Position numbers and translations under genes: made by a program. The notes under the pieces are model-generated. The model was not told where the DNA came from, did not search any database, and saw only the letters and a program-made list of their open reading frames with translations. A stretch of DNA of 64,000 bases from Lineus longissimus (lineage: Eukaryota > Nemertea > Pilidiophora > Heteronemertea > Lineidae), in assembly GCF_910592395.1 (NCBI RefSeq), contig NC_088317.1:2480001-2544000 (forward strand), given 5' to 3'. Positions 10,061 to 23,800 of the stretch are shown piece by piece. The first letter of the stretch is position 1; every line of letters starts with the position of its first letter.

Positions 10061-13000
10061 AGCTCAAAAGCCTGAATGAAAAAGGCTAGGTTACTACTCT
10101 AATTCGTTTGTCAGATGTACCTTTAAGAGCGGATGAGATGCTGGTTGCAGATAACCTTCAGTCTCATTGGTAAAGGGTTGCTTGTGAGATAAAATCACCC
10201 GAATTATTCGTCATTTAATTCAACCAAAACCATGATGATCAAAATTTTCTGAAGTTGTGATGTTATTTTATGGTATAATGGGTATTTTGAAATTAATGAA
10301 ATCCCACAAAGTCTTGATAACTCACGAACAAAATGGATTTACCGTGGAAAATATCGGGGAGTGATGGGCTTGTGAAGCAATGCATCACAGCGCCATCAAG
10401 GCGTGAAGGTTATCATTCAAAAACTTTGGCGTTGAACCACATACCATTGCATACATGTTTGCGATTTTGGCTCCAATATTTCAATTACTCGTCCTAATTA
10501 GCACTATTTGCCTCAAACCACTGCGCGGATAGGTTGACCACTCATTCGCAGATTCTCTCGTCAAACGTTAGTACGCGCTTCTGATGAAAGTATTTGGTGG
10601 AAAGTAATCACATACCGTCATCGTCAACAGCACTTCTTCATGTCTGGCCTCCTTGAAAACTACAATTTATTGGGTTACACAAAATCCTTCCGAGGAAGTC
10701 ATCTTCAGCAGATTGATAAATTAACAGCCGAGACGTGCTAAGATGGGATTTGTCCTAATTACTCGCGTCTTAAGCGGTGTCATGCCCCTTTAATTGTGAC
10801 AGGATACCGAATATGATAACAGGAAGAAGACGTGCAGGTGCGACCATTCATCCGAGGGAGCCCTCCATCAGATTAGCACATTGTGTGACAGGCTACGTTA
10901 TCAACTTGACTGGATTAGGAGACAGGGACTGAAAGGGAGGGCACAATTGAACATGCTATTGTTACTATTGGGACTGAGTTGTATCGGCGAGAGGGGAGGG
11001 GGGCAATGGAAAGTTGTTGGGACAGGGTAGGCTGCAAGAACAGGTCACATCTACCGAATTAGCATAAACAAGGACAAAGTCGCTGTGGCGTAGGCTTCCT
11101 CAGCTGGGCATAGTCTCGAAATTATTGACAGTTTCAAGAACGCGTTTTTCTCTTGGTCTTGGAAGATGTTTTTATTGATATAATGGATTAAACCACCCAC
11201 ACAGTAAAAACTAAAGAAATGTAGATCAAACCTTTCGAAACCGCTGTTGATGATAAATAATATTGAAATTCCCGCCTGCCACACTTCAGTCATCTCATGT
11301 TAACAAGAAACCATAGAAGTAATCATCATCATCATCCCCTTTCTTTTCTCTTTACATCCGATACGTTCACCGATAATCCGGTGTCCAATTTATTGCTCAA
11401 CTCAACCGTGCTCTAATCACCGAGAGAAGACCAGAAGTCAAGATGTTTCGCCTCAGGGATGATCAGGCGTGAAGCGACCATCTTCACCGGGGCTCGATGC
11501 GTCTATACGCAGTGAAGCCAACTGTGCTTCGGTCCTTTTGCTTTGAATTATCTCGAGATCGAACCCCAATAAGACAATTTATTTGTCGTCGCTTTTCTAT
11601 GGTGATTGTTTCCAGTATATTGATCTTGACACAAGGACTGTTGCCGTATTATTACAATAAATGACCACTAGAAGAGCGTCACTATTTTTTCATTCTTGAA
11701 CTTCCGTCCGAAAATAGGTATCTTTCACTTTCACGATTGCCATCATCTTTTTATTCTTTTTTACTTCGGCCTTTCAACGACGACTCCCCGGTCTCTCTGT
11801 GAAAGAAGTGGAAAAGCCGAGACAATTTTTTTAGACTAGGCCTAATGATTTTCTGGGCTGAAATCCATCTTTCTCCTGATCAGAAAATAATTCGGTGAGA
11901 TAACCTGTCCAGTCATTGTGCACTCTGATACACTTTCACAAAATGTTCCTCATGACGACAGTTGGCGTTTCGTGCAATATGTTTCATGATCACGTGCTCA
12001 TTTTTCCCTTGTGGGATGAGCAATGTGGTCGAGTCAATTCATTTCATGACTAGACTCTGCGTAGGCTGCATCGCACTCACAATGCACTTTCTCATCGCCG
12101 TGGAAATGCTGGGGAATGTCCGACTATTGTATGACAACAACCCTTCTAAAGTTTGCTTTGCTTCTCGCACACAATACCAACCAAGACTGGACAACTGCTT
12201 TCTTTATAGCGAGAAGAAACAACCTGACGCCTGTATTCTTTGGCATACTTTGATGCATTTCTTCAAGTTACATCTCAACAAAGCCTCAAACAGCCCACAA
12301 TGTGATTTGACCTTTTTCAATTCTTCGCCTTTCATGTTTTACGTCACTGAAGCAGCATCAACTATCATTTCATTGTTGGTACAACAATCAACCGATGATT
12401 CAAACCTTTTCTGCCGCCTCGTCGAATGACACATGTAGACCTAGCTTTTTTTTTCAACCTGGTCTTCAATATCAAAGGCTTCGAGGTACTTCAAACGCGC
12501 TTTGTAGACGCCCAACATGAACTGTGTCAGTAACACAAGTTATGACATGTAGGCCTAAAACGAAGTATATTTCTTAGCTTTTCATACTCAAACTGGATAA
12601 AGATTGATCTATCGTAGGTTGACTTACAAAAAGGACTTTGCTCAATGTTAGCTTCGTATAACAAGGATCACGAGACAATTTCTCAATCTTGATAACGAGT
12701 GGCGTTTTCTGAACAGGACGTGACGTCGTACAAAAATAGAAGGCGCTACCGATCGACTCATTAGCCAGGCGAGTCGAACTGATCACGGAACCAGTCATTC
12801 TTCCAAGGGACAATCATCAGACGCATACAACACTAACAACGTCATTGAGAATCCTTGATCAGTGATATAAGCGGCTTACGGATCAGAACCACTCCCGGCC
12901 ACGGATACTTTTTCAAATGAATCGACTAATGCTATAGTGGCTTCTGTGCGCCATTAATTGGATTGGTGACAACGATGTTCAGGTGGCACATGCCTTCTAA

Positions 13001-14137
13001 TTATTGGGTGACAATAATATTGTTTGTATATCTCCCATTCACCTGAAGGCATTTAGTATTAACCCTGTAATTATGACAGATGATATTCACATTGTAAGAA
13101 ATGTACTCCATCAAAGAAGACGCTGATATCGATACGTATACGGAATTAAACTTCTCCGTCCAGAAGGCATCAAATTTGTGATGGCAGATATATGAATTAT
13201 TACAATTACTGGCGAATGATAGGATGCTAAACGTGGCGACGTATAGCGGCGATTTTGGGTATTTCCCGCTGTCCCACTTCAATCTCAAGCCCTTCTGAGT
13301 GGTGTATTTAAAACACCACCTTAGAATCCCTTCTTTTTAGTGGCAGAATCCTCTCATTCTTCTTATTCGTCTTCAGCGTTCGCACTGCGTTATGAGGTTC
13401 TTTTTACAGGAAGTATTCCTCCTCCAAGGCGGGATGAGCGTATCTACGTGCCACTACGATTAGGCACCAGTTGGGTCTATTGGCCCAGCGACTCCGACTT
13501 TGGCCAAAGGTAGAGTCCACGCAAGCTACTCATGTTACTCACTTAATTGGATAGTTTGCTTACCTGGCATAGACACCGTACCAGACAAACTAAGAAACAT
13601 CGGTTTTACATCTCATTCGATGGACTGTGACGAGCTAGGGAATTCAGTTCCTTGAAAGCTACGCGAGTTCAAGTGGCGGTAATTTGGTGACTTTTTCCGA
13701 AAGTGGCACCCTAGGGCCATGCCTATACTCCCCTTTTAATGAATTAAAGGTACAAATCTCCAATGACTGAAACCCGATCTGATCATCTGGTCATAGTATG
13801 TGACAATCAGGTGATTACTCGAGAGCCCAGGTGGACAGAGGAAGCCATACAAAGGTCTATTCTGACCCTCTTAATAAGCAGCTTCTCTTATGACAATGCC
13901 TCGTCTAATGGACTGCTGGGGAGGCTGGAAGCATCACTTGACCCTTAGGTATCGGTATGGTCATCAACAATTACATCAATAGCGACAGCTCTCCGGAGTA
14001 CTATCTCAATGACTGAGTACGCTGGTAAACCGTTCATAGGGACACAACGTGACCAAGACGATTCATTTTAGCCAAGTTCGTTTAAAAAATCGGAATTTAG
14101 ACTTGAATTATTTTCGATTTTGACAATTGCAGCCAAT
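10061..14137. other. Intergenic, no gene recognised
   Basis: No convincing coding region. The longest open reading is on the plus strand from an internal ATG at 11986 to 12429 (about 147 codons). It is rich in Phe, Cys, His and Leu without recognisable motifs, has no clear splice partners and looks like chance. A small hairpin with arms GTGGTGT/ACACCAC lies at 13299-13319. Two dispersed TAGGCCTA octamers are at 11837 and 12550. Confidence 0.55.
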
Positions 14138-14237
14138 GTGAATATCGATTTCAATAATGCCAAAGATGAATTAAGTTCTTTGGGATGTCCAAGTCGATGG
14201 AGGTAAAAAAGTTCATAAATTGTCAGGAGGAAAAAGT

Positions 14238-14311
14238 AGGCCTCGTCGAGATTCGAACTCGAGATCTCCTGTTTACTAGACAGGCGCTTTAACCAACTAA
14301 GCCACGAGGCC
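14238..14311 (-). tRNA. tRNA-Thr(AGT), array copy 1
   Basis: A 74-nt cloverleaf without encoded CCA or intron. The 7-bp acceptor stem is GGCCTCG/CGAGGCC with discriminator T. The D arm is GCTT/AAGC with G18G19 present. The anticodon stem is CCTGT/ACAGG around the loop CTAGTAA (anticodon AGT, read as IGU after editing). The variable loop has 5 nt, and the T stem TCGAG/CTCGA surrounds TTCGAAT. A box (TGGCTTAGTTGG) and B box (AGTTCGAATC) are intact. ACTTTTT directly follows the 3' end as Pol III terminator. It decodes ACU/ACC threonine codons. Confidence 0.97.
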
Positions 14312-14421
14312 GGTTATTATGGTGAATATCGATTTCAACAATGCCAAAGATGAATTAAGTTCTTTGGGATGTCCAAGTCGATGGAGGTAAAAAAGTTCAT
14401 AAATTGTCAGGAGGAAAAAGT

Positions 14422-14495
14422 AGGCCTCGTCGAGATTCGAACTCGAGATCTCCTGTTTACTAGACAGGCGCTTTAACCAACTAAGCCACGAGGCC
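14422..14495 (-). tRNA. tRNA-Thr(AGT), array copy 2
   Basis: Identical over all 74 nt to copy 1 and offset by exactly 184 bp. The ACTTTTT terminator follows immediately. No departure from consensus in stems, anticodon AGT, A box or B box. Confidence 0.97.
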
Positions 14496-14605
14496 GGTTA
14501 TTGTGGTGAATATCGATTTCAACAATGTCAAAGATGAATTAAGTTCTTTGGGATGTCCAAGTCGATGGAGGAAAAAAAGTTCACAAATTGTCTGGAGGAA
14601 AAAGT

Positions 14606-14679
14606 AGGCCTCGTCGAGATTCGAACTCGAGATCTCCTGTTTACTAGACAGGCGCTTTAACTAACTAAGCCACGAGGCC
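14606..14679 (-). tRNA. tRNA-Thr(AGT), array copy 3, with G18A in the D loop
   Basis: Same 74-nt gene except for one change at 14662 (plus strand C to T). On the RNA sense strand this turns the D-loop GTTGGTTA into GTTAGTTA, replacing the invariant G18 with A. G18 normally pairs with pseudouridine 55 to hold the elbow of the L shape and also lies in the A-box promoter (TGGCNNAGTGG type). Reduced folding or transcription is therefore likely. All stems, the anticodon and the terminator are otherwise intact. It could be a slightly impaired gene or an early pseudogene. Confidence 0.85.
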
Positions 14680-14789
14680 GGTTGTTATGATGAATATCGA
14701 TTTCAACAATGTCAAAGATGATTTAAGTTCTTTGGGATGTCCAAGTCGATGGAGGTAAAAAAGTTCATCAATTGTCTGGAGGAAAAAGT

Positions 14790-14863
14790 AGGCCTCGTCG
14801 AGATTCGAACTCGAGATCTCCTGTTTACTAGACAGGCGCTTTAACCAACTAAGCCACGAGGCC
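14790..14863 (-). tRNA. tRNA-Thr(AGT), array copy 4
   Basis: Identical to copies 1 and 2 across 74 nt, with G18G19 intact and the ACTTTTT terminator. It is the first unit in the direction of transcription of the array; its 5' flank (beyond 14873) leaves the repeat. Confidence 0.97.
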
Positions 14864-14873
14864 GGTTGTTATA

Positions 14874-17800
14874 AATGCTTTGGACTCTTGTATTTGGTCG
14901 ATCTTAAACAATTGATTGACCACATGTGTTACTTCATATTCACATAGCCCCCACAATGTAATTATTACATATATAATTATTGATTGGGAAATCTCAGCTT
15001 TTACACCAGAACCTCCATTGTAGTTGGAACGCTTCCAAGTTACAATCGTAGATGGCTCTACGGGAAACAAGTGCGAAATTTAAAAATAAGGATGTGGCGA
15101 ACCTGTCTCAGGTCTGTCCTGATATCAATTACGTGACGGGCGGACCTAAAATTTGAGATGGTAACGGATGGTATATAACGCGAATTCAACTTTCAGCGCC
15201 GGGTCGCTTCTACGACAAACTACTAAGAGAGAGTGGGAAAGGAATGCAGCGCTATAGCTCATGACGGAAAATCTCGAAGAAGAAAAACGTCTATATGGCA
15301 AGATTTTGTTAAATGGAAGGAAATCTTAACTCATGCACTGGAACGACTTTTTCTTTCTCAAGCTGTGACAATTAAGTCCATATCACTCCGAAAGTCGTGG
15401 CATAACGAATTATGGCAGAAGCAGAAATTATCAATTATGCGAATTTAAATCAGCCTCACTTTCTTTCCATTACACCACTGTATTTCCTGTCATTGACTGT
15501 CATCCGGTTCAGTGCGCTCAATTACGCATGCGCCAATCTAGCCGTGGAATGATGACTTGGCATCGTTTGCAGGGGTCACATGGGAGTTGTCGGTATTGAC
15601 ACCTTTCCCAGTAATAAACGACGGAAAATATGAAATAATGCGTTGGTATTTTAACATCAAAACGCTCTGTTGGTTCCCAATTAAACAGAGTCAGACGCCG
15701 TTCAACCGTTGATTTGCAGGAAACCATAACGTCAAACAGACAATGCGAAACTACCGTAAGAATCAACGGAAGAAAGCAATCTTGCAATATGGCGGCATTC
15801 AGGAGTTATCAGTGAATTTCCCCAACAAATGAGATAGCATTTATCCCTTGGTTGCTGGTTTATTTTCGCATGTAGGCAGCTTATCAAGCGTGAAAAGCTC
15901 TAATCAGCACCAAGCAATCAGTCTGACACTATTACCAATGATCTGAATGACATGTTTGGGCAAATAGTTTTATCATATTCCCGAGCGACCCTCGAAAGAA
16001 CCAAGAAAATTGTAAATATTCTGCTGAACAATTAACACCATTAATTGCGCGGGTCACGATAAAATCCCGATTATTTCTAGAACACCGGGTCGAAAAACGC
16101 CGTTAATGGTTTTTAGTGCTGGTGATTATTTCATTTCATTCTGACACTTTAGATGACAGTTTATTGACATTAATATTAAGCTTCAAACAATTCACGCCAA
16201 TGGATGCCTTCAGAACCGAAAACACACAAAAACGTTACACCTCTCGTTCGAAAGTTGAAATAAGAACATCTTCATCGTCTCGCTGAATATATCTGTTCAG
16301 GACAGTTTGGTCGTCACTTCGTCGCACTTCATTTCACTGATGACCTATCTATCCTCAAACTTTGAAGCAAGCGCCGGATCTGAACTCTCAAATGCAAGGT
16401 AGTAGGAAATTATAAGATTATTAGATATGTCAAACTAAAAGTGCGGAAAACTTCAACAAAGCACCCATGAAAATCTTCGCCCTTTTGCAATTGTCTGGAG
16501 TAGCTCATGAGATGTAATGGCTTTTTAATCCTGATGATTACAAACCAACTTAGCCCCAAAACATATGACGCACAGTCTACTAAATAATGCATCCATTTGA
16601 AAATTAAATTTTAACTTTGAATACGTTATAAATAGACCTACTCGGCCGTATGCGCTGGGTCTTTGTTGCTTTCAGAAATATTATATTTAAGTCAAATCCT
16701 GTTGTGATAGCGAAACGTATTTAATAATTTCGACTTTGTTGATGAGATGCGAACCATCACTCGTTACTCAATTCGATAAATCTCTAAAATCCTCTCAATT
16801 GTCTTATGTCACAAAAGATCACAACAAAAGGAGAGGCGCGTGACCTTCCGTTTGGCGAGTGGTCCGCAGAAACGAAAAGCTTTGCTATGACTGGCTGCAG
16901 TTGCGCGATGGCTTCAGGTGGTGAACAATTTAAATCTTTAACTTAACATCGTTGCGCTTATATCTGTTTTACGGCCATAAAAACTGAAAGCAGCCCCTTG
17001 GAAAACTATCCGTACCACACCTGTCATCCAAACTTTTGTCAGAATATTTGTACTAATAGACCTGTCGGAACAGGACTCAATTGTCGGCGAAATATCCCCA
17101 AACAAACCATGATGAATGCTTCCAATTTCGCCTGGCTTCCCCAAACTCGTCCCACAAAAGTAGCCACACTCTTCTGACCCATTCTCTCCCTTTATATACA
17201 TTGTCCCTCACCATTGCACTCAATTAAACCCTTGTCACAGCCACAATATCCCGATTCCCCTGCCCCAAAATTTGAATGACGTCCGTCGACTGCGCCTGAT
17301 TGCGTACCGGTTCCTCGAAGCCCCACCGCGCCTAGTATTGTATGCCCCGTTATTGGTCTGCGATGGAGCCTTCTCGCGGGGATATGGTCGGCGATGGAGC
17401 CGTACTCTTGGGAACTTATCTTTCAGTTTTACATCAGCGCGGCCTTTATTCTAAACCAGCTAGCTGTTACACCATCCCGTGGGCGAGTTTATCAGCGAAA
17501 GCACATAAGCGATGTACATCCGACCACTGACATCATCGGAATCGTGATAACAATGTGTCACCTTTGCTTACTTAATGGAAAGTTGAAAAAAGCTAGTTTC
17601 ACTTCTAGGTTCAGACAGAGAACCCTGCAGCTTTGGATATCTCCGCATTCGTCCGTTGCCATCTCAGAGATAGCGCTTTGAGAACGGTGTGGTAGCGCAG
17701 TTGCTTCTTCTACATTGCAAACCTAGGCAAAACTTGACGAGTTTCACCACATACTGCTCAATGTAATGAAAGCAGTTTGGCCGGGTCTGACCTGTGGAAA

Positions 17801-20800
17801 CATCTACAGGCAGATTGGAGACTGAATGGGAAGAAGACTCGTGATAGAAGCCGACACGCAGAGGACTAAGTTATATTTTGAGGCGAGACCGCATCTTCGG
17901 TCGTTTCATCTCCATCTCGTTGAAGACGCAGGTACATATACGCGTTTACCGGCTTACCATAGCTTCGCCGACTGAGCATAAGGAAGTCATTGCCTTGTCC
18001 CGTTAACGCATCCGGTGTTGGCAAAATCTGTAAAGAACGATAGCTGAAATCGGCGTACCAGCAAGTTCAATCGCACGGAATGACCTCCCCGCTCTCTGGT
18101 CCAGGCACCGATCTGCCCATCAGATACGTTAGGGACGAGTCCCACTGAGTCGTGCGATCGGACAGAGAGATCGACCATCTGTAAACTCTCCCGGACAGTT
18201 TCGGGTCACTGCAAACCCTCCCTGATTTGTTTTGTTTTACTTTGTCTGCATTTGTCGCTTTCTCTCAAACCACATCTGCCTGCACTTCGACAAGAGGAAA
18301 TAACATTATTCACTCCTGACTTCGACAATAGGGTTATTAATTAAGAACATTTATCCATGCAGATATGCCTGGGACGACTTGGAATAACAATATTGTCAAA
18401 CTTTGGCTGGTACAAACGTCTTTGGGTCAGGGTCATGCAGAATTAACTTGGGTGACTTTCTGTGTCACTACGGATGACACATTTACCTTTTTGGTACCAA
18501 TGAGGACACGCCAGATCCATGGCCACGCCCGTGGTACTGAAGTTCACTCCCTGATTGATATTTTGTTGTATAAATGTTTGATATAATACCAATGTTGGAC
18601 GGTATACCCAGATGGTTTAAGCACTATTGCCCCCTCCTCGAGCTTCGACCAGCACTGAGACATTTCGAAAAACTCATCAATTTCTCTCGATGAAGTTATT
18701 ATAAAACAGATTGTGCCATTAATTGTTTCATGTCATTGTCAACAATTGCGTCTATTTTCATAACAGAATGTTAGTTATGAACAGAACAATGCAGGTTTAT
18801 GATCCAGTTTACCCATAGGAAATGGACTTGAGTTTAGTGTTGACAGTGCAAGATAACCATTCATTTCGTTAACGGGGGCACTGGCCGTAGAAAGGTAGTA
18901 TAAAGCCGCGATTTAAGGGCATATTCATTTCAGTTTGCTTAAACGCGACGAGCGGTGTTTCCCAAGTCGTCTGGAGACTGTCACAGAGAATATAAATCTG
19001 TCCGAGTGAATGTTGCAATCCTATTGTTGGACAAGGGATAACCAGCGAGAGGAAATTACTAACCAATGCGCGTAGAATGAATGGAAAAATAATGAAAAAT
19101 TAATGTAAATATTTACAATTATGTGGTGTTATAATGAGTTTTCTCTTGCGCGATTAGGCAACCGATGTCTATTGGAGATCACTGACCGGGGACATCCACG
19201 TTACCTGTTCATAACTGAGCAAACTCGTGATATTTTCAGTTATTGCGAATTTAGGAGGAGGCATTTTGGAGAATCCGTACGTGTATACCGAAGCGTGCTT
19301 GTTGAGTCCCATGTTTCGTTCCGAACAAGATCTGCAGACTAAAATCTACCGCGGGGGTCAATTTGATTCAGTGAATTATTGACTTAGCCCTTACACTAAG
19401 AACCAGGAATAGTAATTCACTTGAGAATCGGGAATAAATAGTAAGAAATAAGTAGCCAACTTCAGGCTGGTACACTTCAGACATGAATTTCGATGGTAGG
19501 ACGTCATACCCGCAATAAGCAAACTTCCTAGTATCGCTGGAACATGTAGTGACCGAATATGCGGGCGGCGATACAATTTTCATCAGCAGCAGCCAGAAGA
19601 AACCTACAACCTATAGGGTATGTCATATGATGTAAGCCTTTGGTGCTGCAAAATCATTCTAGTGTCAAAACCGTCATTGTGGCAAAACAAATGCATCGAC
19701 ATGTGAAGCCATAATGTCCGCAAGCTAATGACCTATTGCAATCACGTTTCTCAATCGGACAATGAGCAGAAACACTCAAAGAAAGACGGTGTAACGATAT
19801 TTGCTGCGAAACTATTAAACCTATTCAATGCTATTCACCCGCCTTAATGGAATTTATTGTATAATATCGGTAGTGTTATAAAAATTTTACCCGATCATGA
19901 ATTTTTAACGCCATTTTATACCGTAGGATAAACAATCGCAATGGGCGACTTCAGCAGCTATTCAGTAACCCGCAGCTTCCGGAAGAAAAAGACAAAACGT
20001 TTGTTCAACGTTTTGTGCACGATGTGAAATATTTGTAGCTTGAACAAACGGCGGTCTGTGCATGAAAAAGCTCCTTCCCCGGGCTATCATTAATTCATTG
20101 CATCCACAAATCCTTATGTTTTCATTTGATCGCAAATTTCTTTGTGATTTTCAATATAGTTTTCGTCTTCTTCACCACATCTACCGCTGGTTTCGCTCAA
20201 TATTAATACGTCATGACTAAGGGATCACTAACCGATGCTATCATGCTGAAACGCTGATGGTTTTAAGTGAAACACCCAAGAAATTGACTACTTATATCTC
20301 GGCATATCTCTGGTGCCGGATATAGGTTGTGTTCCAATGCAACAACACTCCAGACATAAGCTTTGTTACACACAAAGCAACTCAATTACGAAACACATCT
20401 CAAGCCCTGTTTCCAGTAATGCCAAGCCAACGGAACATATCTCATACGTCTCCAACCCTAATTTTCAGTGGTACCAAGTCAACGGATCCGGTGCAGTGTT
20501 TACGTTGTTATCGTTCAGGTCCCCTCTTCTGGTTTAACCAACTAACATTGAGACAAGTGATTACGTCACGTAGTGCACAGCAGCAAATACCAATCAAATG
20601 TACCAAAGCGTTGATACCTGCAAGGTGACCTATTGCACCCCGTGGGCTAAGATGCGCAGATTACCCTCCATAAAATGCAGAAAACCTGAAAAGCAACTTC
20701 ATAATGCAGAAAACGTGCTGTACAGAATCGGTTAAAAGACTATCATCAAAAATACCAGAACGTAAAAATAGTATCACATCCTGACCTCATAATGTTTAGC

Positions 20801-23800
20801 ATCACGTATCAGCTGATTGGATTTTAGAAAAGATCAGCTAAGAGTGTTCATCCGACTTTTATTATAGCTGCAATTAGGGAAAATACGGCGTGTAAACCGG
20901 CCGTTAAGTGCTATAGAGTTTAGAGAAAGATATCGCGGGATGGACCTTATCAGAGGAATCCTCCCCAAGAGAGGCGATCAATTCATCTCGGCAACCCATA
21001 GGACTTGCCCAAAGCCTCTCAGCTTGCCATTGGCGTTTGAAATTAATTTAGAAAATAATGATTACATCCTCGAATCAGGATTCCTTGGGTTGTATTGTAC
21101 GGTGTCACCGGGATGAATGTTGAATTTTGATGACTGCGGGACTAGGTTTTGTGCGGTATTGTCATGCGAAGATGGCACACGGGCGCAATTTGTAGTGCGG
21201 CGCGGTCCCTGATGAGTATTTCACTCGATCTAGCAGGCGTTATTTTCCCTTCTATGTTCAGTCATCTCATGAATGACAAGCTGGATCTTGTGATGATGAT
21301 TGTTTTCATCACACAGAGGAGATATTGACTCTCGAATTGCGTTGCTATTGTCTCATCCTTAAGGAATATTGGCCAGGAATTAAATCGTGCGCCAGCTACA
21401 AAAGATGCTCGTTCAGAGCATTGACTTTCGTTTAGAGATGAACAATTCGCTTATAGGATTCATTTCTATGGGGTTACTTCGGCACCTTGGCCCGAATGAC
21501 ACTTATTTAAAGAGCTACGTCATGTATGCCTTAGTCTCCTGAACACAGCAGGGTAAGATGGGTTTTCATTCTCGTAAAAAAACGAGTGAATTCGATCAGA
21601 GAGCGCCCCGCTCTAACATACAAGATCTATCCAAAGTCAACTAGCGAATATTGCAGTTTCATGACCTGGTGGATCCTCACAGAACTGCAAAATCGGGGAT
21701 TCCAGCTTCTAGCAACAACGGCAACTCCGTTGCATCGCAGTCTCAAGTACAAATCGCAATGGTCGCCGAGTCGTCTTTGAACGAATGAAAATTGGGTAAG
21801 CAATGCTTTCATAAGCATAAGGTGTCGTTTTTGAATCAGCAAAACGCACTTTTTGATCAGACCAGTCCCTTAGTATGCCAATCAGCTTTCAGAAACCCCG
21901 GTCGATATGCATATATCCCAGCAAGGTGTTGATTTCTTTGCGCCATTGTCTCAAGTTAATAACAAAAATAACGATTAGCCCGCAATATCGGCGAAACAAA
22001 CAAGGAAAAAATTACATATAACGAACATTTCTCGAGCAACACAACTGATCAAAGTTCTGTGAAGACCCTGTGTATCGATCTATACCCCGGAGAGGTTAAT
22101 CCAGTCGTGACGCCCGCTCCCCGAACGCCATGTATACCCCACCTTTGGCTGGCTATCATTCTATCTCCAATAAACTGACAATAGCTCATGATTCATCCAA
22201 ACTCGATACCTCGTCGCTCCTGTGTTCTATCGTTGCGACTAAACCCTTGCCAATGTCGCTAATCTGGCCGTATTGTTCTTAACTCCCCTCCGCTCATTCA
22301 CACTCTATAGCCAGTAATTAAATCTCTGTCTATTTCATGGAGCTTAATGCGGCATAAAAGAAACCCCATTATCGCCCTGAATGGGTTCATTCTTTCTCGG
22401 TCTCTGTGCAAGCCCGGCTACTGATGATAGCGGTCTTCCAACGAGGATAGCGCGATGCTTCCGACTCCGGAACTGATCGTATCGCAGTCTCACCGCCGGC
22501 CAGAGAAAAACGTCTTCATGGGCGCAAGACCGAAGCCAAGAGTCGACTAGAAGATAGACTGGAGACGTGAGCATAATTTGGTAAATACCCGCTGGAGCCA
22601 AGCGTGAGTTCCAGCGGCGGCAACTGCATCTTGAAAAGAAAGACACCAGGTTGTTGTCAATAAATGCAGTTCCAATCGATTCAAATCGGCAGAATAACAC
22701 CTTATACATCTTCCGCGAACCCGGATTCTGTATTCTTGTGATTTAACGATTTATCACTTTAGACTTTTCGTAAGGTGACAAGTCGTAAATGGCGGAGGAA
22801 ATTGTGATCATTCTCAATTACCGCGCGAGAAATCAGGGCCGGCTTTCCTCACGGCGTGGCGCGAATGACGCGCAGCGTTTATACAAGAGCCGTTATCCGG
22901 CCGGACAACCAACGGAATAATTTATAGGAATATCGATAAAACACAGCCGGACTCCATGCAGTCCTGCCAGTTCTCCGATGGTTTTCAAACAGTATTTGAA
23001 TGAGGTAATTTGCTTCGAACAATACCGCACAATACTCAACAGGAGATGAAAACACGGACTGAATAGCGCGGGGAAAATTGAACATCCTTCGCACAATGGC
23101 GCTATATTAATATTTCATGGCGCGTATTGTGATGACCATAATTACACAGATTCCGTGATTAGCTTGGCTATTCTTCGCTAGAATGGAACCATATTGCGCA
23201 GGCCGGCAGCCTTTACGGAATGTAGACTCAGTTTCCTGGCTAGCGGCTAGTCACATTACGGAAACAGTTGCCTATCGGATGACCGTGTGTTGATAAATAC
23301 AAAGCCGCTTTTTACTATAAGCCGCATAACAAATGGACAGTGGATGCAGCGGTGACATCTTTTTCACGCTCACTATTGTTAAAAAGACCGGTTACAAATA
23401 TCACAAACAAAAGGAATTCGGAAAATCCCAAATTGGACACAAAATCAAAGTTAGAGAAGCCAATAAAACAACGCTTTCTCGCCGTTAGATTGAGCAATAC
23501 GTTCAATGGGTACAAGTGCTCATTTAGGCCTCTCGCTGAGCCCTCAATGAACATACATCATGTTTTCAAATATTCTATCGTGACTATGCTCTGGTCATTT
23601 TAGCTATTCGTGGCGTGGTGGCATCCGACCACCATCTTTTTCTCACGACGGGAGGATTATTCTGAGCCACCAAGGATTAGTCCTGCCTCAATCTTCCAAC
23701 TGAATCTCTGCAGGAATCTGAGATCCTCGCGAGAATCCTTAATATTGCCAAACAGGATCTCCCAAGGTCAGTGGCGAAACAGTAAAACAGTGAAAGTGTA

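Larger units (their letters stand above)
14138..14873 (-). repeat. Four-unit 184-bp tandem repeat carrying tRNA-Thr genes
   Basis: Four head-to-tail units of exactly 184 bp, starting near 14138, 14322, 14506 and 14690. Each contains a 74-bp tRNA-Thr(AGT) gene on the minus strand plus about 110 bp of spacer. Units 1 and 2 share the spacer variants GCCAAAG and TGTCAGGAGG, while units 3 and 4 share GTCAAAG and TGTCTGGAGG. This fits growth from a diverged pair or pairwise homogenisation. Every unit retains a run of T's directly 3' of the tRNA on the transcribed strand, so each is a self-contained Pol III unit. Confidence 0.97.

Noticed and set aside
11962-12429. 155-codon plus-strand open reading as a gene
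   Set aside because: The first codon is TTG. From the first ATG (11986) it is about 147 codons with no motif, no exon partners and a composition like translated non-coding DNA.
14138-14873. tRNA-derived SINE family as origin of the tRNA-Thr copies
   Set aside because: Each copy is a full cloverleaf, mostly with a terminator directly behind, and there is no SINE body, no A-rich or simple tail and no target-site duplications.
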